A stretch of 64,000 nt of DNA from the NCBI RefSeq assembly GCF_003112555.1, contig NZ_BEWB01000006.1, forward strand, positions 372,001 to 436,000, in the 5' to 3' direction. The stretch is from Streptomyces coelicoflavus. GTDB taxonomy: Bacteria > Actinomycetota > Actinomycetes > Streptomycetales > Streptomycetaceae. A program made the position numbers and the translations under genes. Of this stretch, positions 58,084 through 64,000 are shown piece by piece. How positions within the stretch are numbered: the stretch's first letter is position 1; each line of letters begins with the position of its first letter. Below the pieces are notes generated by a model. The model searched no databases and was not told the DNA's origin. It was given only the letters and a program-made list of their open reading frames with translations.

Positions 58084-58680
58084 GTGAAGGACGGCGAAGC
58101 GGCGACGGGACAGGCGGCCTCCCGGCCCAAACGCGCGGACGCCCGGCGCAACGAGAAGACCCTGCTCGACGCGGCCGCCGCGGTGTTCGTCAGGTCCGGC
58201 GTCGAGGCTCCCGTGCGCGACATCGCGGCCGAGGCCGGTGTCGGCACGGCCACCATCTACCGCCACTTCCCGACCCGGGCGGACCTCATCATCGGCGTCT
58301 ACCGGCACCAGGTGGAGGCCTGCGCCGAGGCCGGCCCCGCCCTGCTGGCGAGCAGCCCGACCCCGTACGCCGCGCTCGCGGGCTGGATCGACCTGTTCGT
58401 CGACTTCCTGGTCACCAAGCACGGCCTCGCCGCGGTCCTCCAGTCCGACAACGCGGGCTTCGAGACCCTCCACGCGTACTTCCTCGACCGCCTCGTCCCC
58501 GTCTGCACCGACCTCCTCGCCGCCGCCACCGACGCCGGCGAGATCGACACCGACGTACCGGCCCTGGGGCTCATGCGCGGCGTCGGCAACCTCTGCATCG
58601 GCGCGGAAACCCCCAACCCGGACTACGACGCACGGCAGTTGGTGCGCATCCTGATCGCGGGGCTGCGCGCGACGGGCTGA
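58084..58680 (+). CDS. TetR family regulator
   Basis: A 198-residue TetR repressor. Helix-turn-helix: VFVRSGVEAPVRDIAAEAGV followed by GTATIYRHFPTRADLIIGVY. The C-terminal ligand domain (SbtR_C-like) has LAGWIDLFVDFLVTKHGLAA and LGLMRGVGNLCIGAE. GTG 58084 follows GAAGGGAACGG. It probably represses both itself and the divergent aldo/keto reductase through the repeated operator. Ligand unknown, perhaps the aldehyde or ketone reduced by that enzyme. Confidence 0.92.
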   Translation: MKDGEAATGQAASRPKRADARRNEKTLLDAAAAVFVRSGVEAPVRDIAAEAGVGTATIYRHFPTRADLIIGVYRHQVEACAEAGPALLASSPTPYAALAGWIDLFVDFLVTKHGLAAVLQSDNAGFETLHAYFLDRLVPVCTDLLAAATDAGEIDTDVPALGLMRGVGNLCIGAETPNPDYDARQLVRILIAGLRATG

Positions 58681-58799
58681 TCCCCGCCCGGCCGCCAAGG
58701 ACGGCGAGTGGATGTGCGCGGCGGCGATTGCTGGATACAGTCGAGCCGCTACAACCGGTTGTGGGGACAACCGGTGCTTGGGGGGAGGGCTGACAACCC

Positions 58800-60614
58800 A
58801 TGAGTCGTCGCACCACGGGGCCCTTCGGGGTCTGGGCCGAGATGCAGAGGCAGCGACAGCGCCAGTTGGAGGCCGAGGCGCGGCAGCGCAGACTGGAGGC
58901 CCAGGAGGCGCGGGCCTACGAGCGGCGAGCCGCCCAGAGCTACCGCGGATACAAACAGGCCGAGGCGATCCGCCGCACGGAGGAGCTGGACGCACGGGTC
59001 GCGGCGCTCCAGGGCCTGCTGGCCTCGGGCTGCCGGGCATCGGTCTTCCGGCCCGGCGCGCTCCTGCGCTCCGACGAGCTCGCGCCCCTGGCCGCGGTGA
59101 TCGACGGCGTCGGACGCCGGGAGCCCGACGCCGTGACGGAGTACTTCTCCGCGGCCCTCTACACCTCGACGGCATGGCCCGAGGGCTTCCCGCGGCGGGT
59201 CGCGATGGCCTACGACCCCGCGGCGCGGCAACTGGTGCTGGACTGGGAACTGCCCCCGGCCGACGTCGTCCCGCAGTCCAAGTACGTGCGGTACATGTAC
59301 GCGGCCGACCAGTACAAGGAGACGCCCCGCCCGGTGGGGCAGCGCAGGGCGCTCTACAAGGAAGTCGTCGCGCAGTGCATGCTGCTCGTACTGCACGAAC
59401 TGTTCGCCGCCGACGAGCCCGGCGCGCTGGAGTCGGTGGCCCTCAACGGCTTCGTCGACGGACACGACCCCACGACGGGCCGGCCGGACCGCATCTTCCT
59501 GGCCACCGTCATGGCCGAGCGCTCCTCGTTCCGCGAACTGCACCTGGCGCAGGTGGACGCGGAAAGCTGCCTGGCCGACGCGCTGCGCGGGCAGTTGTCG
59601 GCCCGCCCGGACCTGCTCGTCGCGATCAGGCCGGGCCGCCGGCCCGAGGAGGCCGGCCATCACGTCGCCACCCACGGCGACGACGAGGAACCCGACCTCT
59701 ACGAGATGGACCCGATCGCCTTCGAGGGCCTCGTCGCCGAGCTGTTCGAGGCGATGGGGATGCGGGCGGTCACCACGCAGCGTTCCAACGACGGCGGGGT
59801 CGACGTCCACGCGCTGGACCCGACGCCGATCCGCGGCGGACAGATCGTCGTCCAGGTGAAGCGGTACCGCAACACGGTGCCGCCCACCGCCGTCCGCGAC
59901 CTGTACGGGACCGTGCAGGACGCCGGGGCGAACAAGGGCGTCCTCGTCACCACGTCCGGGTTCGGTCCCGGCTCCCACACCTTCGCCAACGGCAAGCCGC
60001 TGGAACTGATCTCGGGAACCGAACTCGTCGACCTGCTGCGCCGCCACGGCCTGCGCGGCCGGCTGGGCGAGGGCGGCCGCCGGGACCCGACCGCGCCCCC
60101 GCCGCCCGTCCCGGAACCGTCGCTGCCCGACGCGTACAACATCCTCGGCATGTCCTGGACCGGGGGCGTGGCCCTGGACGTGTGCGCCCTGGTGTGCCGC
60201 GGCAACCGCATCCTGACCGACGACCACTTCGTCTTCTACAACAACCCGCGCACCCCGGACGGCTCCGTACGGACGCTGTCCGCCACCCCGCCCGACAAGG
60301 CCGCGCTCTGCGCCTCGTTCGACACCCTGCCGGACGACGCCGACCGCCTCGTGCTGGTGGCCGCCGTCGACCCGGAGGCGAATCCGGACGCCGATCTGTC
60401 CGGTTTCACCGACGCGCGCATCCGCCTCCTCGACCCGGCGCTGACGGAACTGGGCCGGCTCCAGGTCTCCGACGGCCGTCCGCACGAGACCGCCCTGGTT
60501 CTCGGCTCCTTCCGCCGCAGGACCAACGGCGACTGGGACTTCGTCGTGGGCGGAAGGGGCTACGCGGGCGGCCTGGAGGAACTGCTGCGCGACTTCGGCG
60601 TCGAGGTGGACTGA
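58800..60614 (+). CDS. Mrr-type restriction endonuclease domain fused to TerD domain
   Basis: A 604-residue multidomain protein. Residues 5-75 are a Gln/Arg/Glu-rich coiled coil (AEMQRQRQRQLEAEARQRRL). Residues 80-290 are a conserved unknown domain (LLRSDELAPLAAVIDGVGRR, YDPAARQLVLDWELPPAD). Residues 300-425 are an Mrr_cat nuclease: IAFEGLVAELFEAMGMRAVT, the Asp in SNDGGVDVHA and Q-x-K in IVVQVKRYRNT, with GANKGVLVTTSGFGP. Residues 440-604 are a TerD domain (YNILGMSWTGGVALDVCALV, NRILTDDHFVFYNNPRTPDG). TerD proteins bind calcium and occur in stress and phage-resistance clusters. The fusion suggests a DNA-targeting defence or stress effector; the trigger is unknown. Confidence 0.88.
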   Translation: MSRRTTGPFGVWAEMQRQRQRQLEAEARQRRLEAQEARAYERRAAQSYRGYKQAEAIRRTEELDARVAALQGLLASGCRASVFRPGALLRSDELAPLAAVIDGVGRREPDAVTEYFSAALYTSTAWPEGFPRRVAMAYDPAARQLVLDWELPPADVVPQSKYVRYMYAADQYKETPRPVGQRRALYKEVVAQCMLLVLHELFAADEPGALESVALNGFVDGHDPTTGRPDRIFLATVMAERSSFRELHLAQVDAESCLADALRGQLSARPDLLVAIRPGRRPEEAGHHVATHGDDEEPDLYEMDPIAFEGLVAELFEAMGMRAVTTQRSNDGGVDVHALDPTPIRGGQIVVQVKRYRNTVPPTAVRDLYGTVQDAGANKGVLVTTSGFGPGSHTFANGKPLELISGTELVDLLRRHGLRGRLGEGGRRDPTAPPPPVPEPSLPDAYNILGMSWTGGVALDVCALVCRGNRILTDDHFVFYNNPRTPDGSVRTLSATPPDKAALCASFDTLPDDADRLVLVAAVDPEANPDADLSGFTDARIRLLDPALTELGRLQVSDGRPHETALVLGSFRRRTNGDWDFVVGGRGYAGGLEELLRDFGVEVD

Positions 60615-61228
60615 CGCGTCCACAGCGAGAGATCGCTGCTCGTCGCCACGGCGACGGTCCGGCCGGAGGGCGAGAAGCCGGCCGCCCGGAAGGTGGAGCA
60701 GTCGGAGTGGAAGATGTGCCACCACTTCTCTCCGTGCGGACCGGCGTGCGGGAGCCCGCCGTCGCGGGACAGCAGGACGCGGTCGTTCGGCCAGGCCGGG
60801 GCGACTACCTCCAGCTCCCACCCGTCCCGGGTGCCGGTGTGCAGCCCTCCGCCGAAGAGCCCGGCGATGTGCACCCAGCTGCCCGCGACCGGCCCCAGCC
60901 CGGGACACGAGAGGTCGGCCGCCTCGTCGGGCGTGCTGCCGCCGGGACCGGGGTCCCGGTCCCTGGCGATCTTCTCGCCGGTGACGGCGTCGAAGAGGCC
61001 GTGACCGTCGTGCGAGACGACCATGACCAGGTCGTGCCCGCTGCCGGGGTGCGACGCGAAGCCGATGCCGAGCAGCCCGCCGACCGGAACGAGGGCGACG
61101 GCCCGCCAGGGCTCGGGCGCGGCCACCACGGGCGCCGCGAGCAGCCGCTCCCGCATCGCCCGCTGGTACGCCGAAAGCCCCGGCTCGTGCGCGGGTGTGG
61201 CTGGGAAGCCGGGGGAGTGGTCCGTCAC
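60560..61228 (-). CDS. Beta-propeller-like hypothetical protein, paralogue A
   Basis: A 222-residue soluble protein. After a helix LSAYQRAMRERLLAAPVVAA, short strand repeats follow (GGLLGIGFASHPGSGHDLVM, VVSHDGHGLFDAVTGEKIAR, VHIAGLFGGGLHTG, DRVLLSRDGGLPH, FSPSGRTVAVATSSDLSLWT) that look like incomplete WD40/propeller blades. GTG 61228 overlaps the DUF4291 stop as GTGA. The last 55 bases run antisense into the nuclease-TerD gene and give a Ser/Arg tail absent from paralogue B (62992-63657), so the C-terminus may be altered. Function unknown. Confidence 0.72.
   Translation of the reverse strand: MTDHSPGFPATPAHEPGLSAYQRAMRERLLAAPVVAAPEPWRAVALVPVGGLLGIGFASHPGSGHDLVMVVSHDGHGLFDAVTGEKIARDRDPGPGGSTPDEAADLSCPGLGPVAGSWVHIAGLFGGGLHTGTRDGWELEVVAPAWPNDRVLLSRDGGLPHAGPHGEKWWHIFHSDCSTFRAAGFSPSGRTVAVATSSDLSLWTRQSTSTPKSRSSSSRPPA
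60966..61084. repeat. 119-bp near-identical repeat, copy 1 (within paralogue A)
   Basis: Matches 63377-63495 in the same orientation at all but two positions by eye. It encodes the GIGFASHPGSGHDLVMVVSH to TGEKIA segment of both proteins. Identity this high within otherwise divergent paralogues suggests recent duplication or gene conversion. Confidence 0.85.
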
Positions 61229-61788
61229 GGTCGTGGATTCCTCAGGCTTTCCTCCGGGGCCGGATACGGCCGCTCCCCGGGCAGCAGCGCCCGGGCCGCG
61301 TCCAGGGCGCCGTCGCGTACGAGGGCGTGGATCTCGTGGGCGAGTGGGGTCACGTCGCGGACGGCGACCGTCCACTCGTCCGCGTACCGGCGCGCGGCCT
61401 CGCCGGACAGCCCCAGTTGCAGGGAACGGTAGGGCAGGGGCCGCAGGCGCAGGTCGCGCTCGGGGTCCCACTGGACACGGGTGGGCGAGCGCCTCAGCTC
61501 GCGCTGCCAGGCGGCCCGGTCGGTGTGCGTCCCGGGCACGTAGCTCGACAGGCACGCGTGGCGCAGGGCCCACTCGAAGCCCTCGCGGCCGATCTCGACG
61601 GCCAGGACGGTCTCCTGCCCCGCCTTGGTGGCCCACCCGCAGCGGTACATCATCCACAGGAACGAGGGCTTGATCCACGTCAAGCCGCCTTCGCAGACCT
61701 TTGGGCCCTGCTGGCAGGCGGCTTCTGGCATGAGCGAAGCAGCCGTCGGACCGTCGAGGAAGATGTCCGCATGGCTGATCACCCTCAC
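61225..61788 (-). pseudogene. DUF4291 protein with replaced N-terminus (probably truncated)
   Basis: From GLTWIKPSFLWMMYRCGWAT onward, the reverse strand encodes a complete DUF4291 C-terminal two-thirds: QETVLAVEIGREGFEWALRH, ACLSSYVPGTHTDRAAW, VQWDPERDLRLRPLPYRSLQ. The family normally begins with about 45 residues of the type IRAxYDxxTIxVYQAY; here they are missing and replaced by an unrelated start (MRVISHADIFLDGP). The break lies near 61685, directly beside the divergent gene at 61771. A deletion or insertion has probably removed the original start. It may still be translated. Confidence 0.65.
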
Positions 61789-62922
61789 GGTATGTCCCGC
61801 ATGTCACTCGTGGACGAGGAGTGGGCATACACGCTCTGCGGTGGTACGGCGTCCACGGAGTGCCTCACCTTCGGGAGCGCCACCGTTGGCATCGGCGATG
61901 CCGGGACACTGATCATTGTGGCGGCCGGGGATGCCCTGGACAGGAGTTGCGTGTGGAACGCGGATGAGGTCCGTCTCGTCGGCCCTGCTCCGACGGCGGT
62001 GATGCAGCGGCTCCTGGAGGAGCCCTGGGAACGCGCCACAAGTGAGACGAAGCTGTCTGTTCACCTGGCGGTGCGCCTGTCGGAGGGGCTCGTGTATCTG
62101 GGCACCGGATCCGTGACTCGGGCCGGAACAGTCGCTCGGCCGGGCCGCGACGAACACGTTCTCTCCGACTGCGCCTTTCGGCTTCATACGCCCTTGAGCA
62201 AGCTCGACTTGGCCCGCGTGCGTCCTGCTCTCCCACCATCGGACCTTCCGAACCTGGAGTGGCTCCGGCACCTGGACGGCCAGCGAGCCCAGGCGCTCGC
62301 ACAGTTCGTCACCGGCTGGTATTCCGCTGAGTCTGAGACGGACGAGCCACCGTCGGCACCGGGGCCTACCCGGGGTCTGCCCGACGGATTGAAGCAGTTC
62401 TACCGGCTGGCACAGCACCGCCCGCGCTGCCTGGGAGTGCAGAACCGAGTCCTTCCCCTCTCCAAGCTTCATACCGATGCCACGGGGGAGATGCTCGTTT
62501 TCGGCGAGGAGAATCAGGGGTGCTTCTTCTGGTCGCTGCTGTGGACGCTCGACGGCCCCGAAGCGGATCCCACCGTCTGGTTCCGTGAGGACGACGAACC
62601 GGCGATCGCCGAGCAGGAACCACTCAGTGGCTTCCTCATCCAGTTCTCGCTCTTCGAGGCATCCATGGGCGCCGACTACGTGGCATCGTCCTGTCGGCTC
62701 ACCGCGGAGCAGGTCGACCGGCTCGCCGAGGCACTCCTTCTCGTGCCGTTGCACCCGTTCTGGCCCGCGGCTCCCACGCGCTTCTACGTGGCTCCGGGCC
62801 TCGTCCTGCATGTCACAGACGAAGGAATCGGCAACGGGTTCAGCGCCTGGGCCGGCGCCACTCACCGGAGTGCTCTCGCTCCCTTGGCCGACCTGGTCGA
62901 CTGGGACCGGTTCGACGGCTGA
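61771..62922 (+). CDS. SUKH/SMI1-like hypothetical protein
   Basis: A 383-residue protein with two parts. Residues 10-180 are an unidentified beta-rich domain (WAYTLCGGTASTECLTFGSA, TVGIGDAGTLIIVAAGDALD). Residues 205-383 look like an SMI1/KNR4 (SUKH) domain: LPDGLKQFYRLAQHRPRCLG, GEMLVFGEENQGCFFWSLLW and LSGFLIQFSLFEASMG. SUKH proteins are frequent immunity proteins against nuclease toxins in polymorphic toxin loci. ATG 61771 has GAGGAAG 7 bases upstream; ATG 61801 is an alternative. GC content is lower than in the core genes, suggesting transfer. The SUKH assignment is from motif feel, not a search. Confidence 0.65.
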   Translation: MADHPHGMSRMSLVDEEWAYTLCGGTASTECLTFGSATVGIGDAGTLIIVAAGDALDRSCVWNADEVRLVGPAPTAVMQRLLEEPWERATSETKLSVHLAVRLSEGLVYLGTGSVTRAGTVARPGRDEHVLSDCAFRLHTPLSKLDLARVRPALPPSDLPNLEWLRHLDGQRAQALAQFVTGWYSAESETDEPPSAPGPTRGLPDGLKQFYRLAQHRPRCLGVQNRVLPLSKLHTDATGEMLVFGEENQGCFFWSLLWTLDGPEADPTVWFREDDEPAIAEQEPLSGFLIQFSLFEASMGADYVASSCRLTAEQVDRLAEALLLVPLHPFWPAAPTRFYVAPGLVLHVTDEGIGNGFSAWAGATHRSALAPLADLVDWDRFDG

Positions 62923-62991
62923 CACCCCGAGACACACCGGCTTCACCGACAGACTCGACAGAGGCTGTGAACGCGGCTTGACGCTGCGTGG

Positions 62992-63657
62992 TCAGCGTCG
63001 AGCGACGTCCTCGTTGTTCCGCGCAGGGTGGCGGGTCCAAAGGGAAAGGTCACTGCTCGTGGCGACGGCGATGGTCTCCCCGGAGGGAGAGAAGCCGAAG
63101 GCCCGAAGCTCCGAGTATGCGGCGTGGAAGATGTGCCACCACTGCTCTCCGTACGGACCGGAGTGGGGGAGTCCGCCGTCGACCGAGAGGAGCACACGAT
63201 CGTTGGGCCAAGCCGGTGTGACGGCCTCCAGGATCCAGCCGTCTTCGGCCTTGGTGTGCAGGCCTCCGCCGAAGAGCCCGGCGATGTGTACGCGGCTGCC
63301 GGCGATCGGCCCCAGTCCGGGGCACGTCAGGTCGGCGACACCATCCGGGGTGCTGCCCTCGGGGTCGTGGTCCCTTGCGATCTTCTCGCCGGTGACGGCG
63401 TCGAAGAGGCCGTGACCGTCGTGCGAGACGACCATTACCAGGTCGTGTCCGCTGCCGGGGTGCGACGCGAAGCCGATGCCGAGCAGCCCGCCGACAGGGA
63501 TGCCGTACGTGTACTCGAAGACGGGGCGCCAAGGCGCGGGCGGGGGAACGACCGGGGCAGCGAGCAATCGGTCGCGCAGCGCCCGTTGGTAAGCGGAGAG
63601 CGCCGGCTCACTGGAGGATTGCTCGGCTGGAGGCGTCTTCTTCATCCACTTCGTCAT
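62992..63657 (-). CDS. Beta-propeller-like hypothetical protein, paralogue B
   Basis: A 221-residue paralogue of the protein at 60560-61228, with the same order of motifs: LSAYQRALRDRLLAAPVVPP, VGGLLGIGFASHPGSGHDLV, VHIAGLFGGGLHTKAEDGWI, FGFSPSGETIAVATSSDLSL. An extra FEYTYGIP is inserted and the C-terminus is a short polar tail (HPARNNEDVARR). ATG 63657 starts MTKWMKK. It is divergent from the partial propeller-like gene at the right edge, which could be a functional partner. Function unknown. Confidence 0.75.
   Translation of the reverse strand: MTKWMKKTPPAEQSSSEPALSAYQRALRDRLLAAPVVPPPAPWRPVFEYTYGIPVGGLLGIGFASHPGSGHDLVMVVSHDGHGLFDAVTGEKIARDHDPEGSTPDGVADLTCPGLGPIAGSRVHIAGLFGGGLHTKAEDGWILEAVTPAWPNDRVLLSVDGGLPHSGPYGEQWWHIFHAAYSELRAFGFSPSGETIAVATSSDLSLWTRHPARNNEDVARR
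63377..63495. repeat. 119-bp near-identical repeat, copy 2 (within paralogue B)
   Basis: Second copy of the segment at 60966-61084; only two differences seen (one in the GACCATTACCAGG context, one in GTCGTGTCCG). Confidence 0.85.
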
Positions 63658-63718
63658 CCCTTCATGATTCGCGCCAAGCAGCTACCTGGCCAAGCAGGGC
63701 GGTTGGGAAGATCACGGC

Positions 63719-64000
63719 ATGACAGCCTCCAGTGAACACCCCCCTGACGGCTGGGACTTCCTCGGTGTCGGAGACCCGCTCCAGGTCGTCCACGACGAGC
63801 AGCGGGGCCTCTTGGCCGTGGCAGGCGCGCCTGCGCACAGCGGGGCAACGCCGGTCGCGGTCTACGACAGCCGTTCCTTCGTCCGGCGCGTACTCGTTCG
63901 CTCACGCTTCCCCGTGCACGCACTGGCCTTCCACCCTCGGCGCCCGCTGCTCGCAGTAGGTACCGGTAAGTACGACGGTGGCTACTTCTTCGAGGGAGAG
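63719..64000 (+). CDS. WD40/beta-propeller-like protein, 3'-truncated by window edge
   Basis: An open frame from ATG 63719 runs to the window end without a stop (94 codons). It begins MTASSEHPPDGWDFLGVGDP and shows propeller-like strands (LLAVAGAPAHSGATPVAVYD, SFVRRVLVRSRFPVHALAFH, RRPLLAVGTGKYDGGYFFEG), with the hAlaFHPxxPLLAxG pattern of WD40 blades. It is divergent from paralogue B. The full architecture lies outside the window. Confidence 0.8.
   Translation, partial: MTASSEHPPDGWDFLGVGDPLQVVHDEQRGLLAVAGAPAHSGATPVAVYDSRSFVRRVLVRSRFPVHALAFHPRRPLLAVGTGKYDGGYFFEGE

Noticed and set aside
1..64000. tRNA, rRNA or insertion sequence
   Set aside because: I found no cloverleaf-like sequence, rRNA motif or transposase-like protein on reading the intergenic regions and translations; small non-coding RNAs cannot be excluded by eye.

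Overview
The window is high-GC actinobacterial DNA with strong third-position GC bias, many GTG starts and frequent four-base gene overlaps. Gene content and order strongly resemble the Streptomyces chromosome core: afsQ1/afsQ2/sigQ, accA2/pccB with an epsilon subunit, an adenylate cyclase, hutH and a narG3H3J3I3-type operon lie in a layout I recall from S. coelicolor (around SCO4889-SCO4950). That comparison is from memory, not from a search.

Layout. 1-9407 carries nucleoside salvage (cdd end, deoA, add) mixed with a Uma2 protein, the remnant of an AEC transporter, a STAS protein, a SnoaL-tailed ECF sigma factor, a divergent MFS/LysR pair and a small secreted protein. 9503-17665 carries a VanZ protein, the AfsQ lipoprotein-kinase-regulator operon with divergent sigQ, a uridine-kinase-like NTPase, a second secreted protein and a Ser/Thr kinase with an extracellular solute-binding domain. 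17734-28464 is the nucleoside/pentose module: deoC with two aldehyde dehydrogenases, a phosphosugar mutase, purine nucleoside phosphorylase, an LpdA-like flavoprotein and a DeoR regulator. 28573-36198 is the acyl-CoA carboxylase block (accA2, pccB, epsilon subunit, maf, birA) with adenylate cyclase. 36258-43396 has a proline-rich membrane protein, enoyl-CoA hydratase, a GAF-GGDEF protein, hutH, a LADTG surface protein and an L,D-transpeptidase lipoprotein. 43484-49907 has an ECF41 sigma factor with its decarboxylase-like partner, an MBL/TetR pair, and an HTH-alcohol dehydrogenase-SDR cluster. 50124-56885 is a complete respiratory nitrate reductase operon. 56889-64000 is more accessory: an AKR/TetR pair, an Mrr-type nuclease fused to a TerD domain, two duplicated beta-propeller-like genes, a 5'-truncated DUF4291 gene and a SUKH-like protein.

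How genes work together. The palindrome CTACGCGCGTAG occurs just upstream of add, deoC and purine nucleoside phosphorylase, suggesting one local regulon for nucleoside catabolism. In it DeoC makes acetaldehyde and glyceraldehyde-3-phosphate, and the two co-transcribed aldehyde dehydrogenases probably remove the acetaldehyde. AccA2, PccB and the epsilon subunit form a propionyl-CoA carboxylase, biotinylated by the adjacent BirA. The ECF41 gene carries an exact ECF41-type promoter in front of itself.

Most unusual: the shared nucleoside operator; the nuclease-TerD fusion next to rearranged, duplicated genes; a repeat element inserted in frame in hutH; the kinase/solute-binding fusion; and several enzyme-family proteins that have lost key residues.
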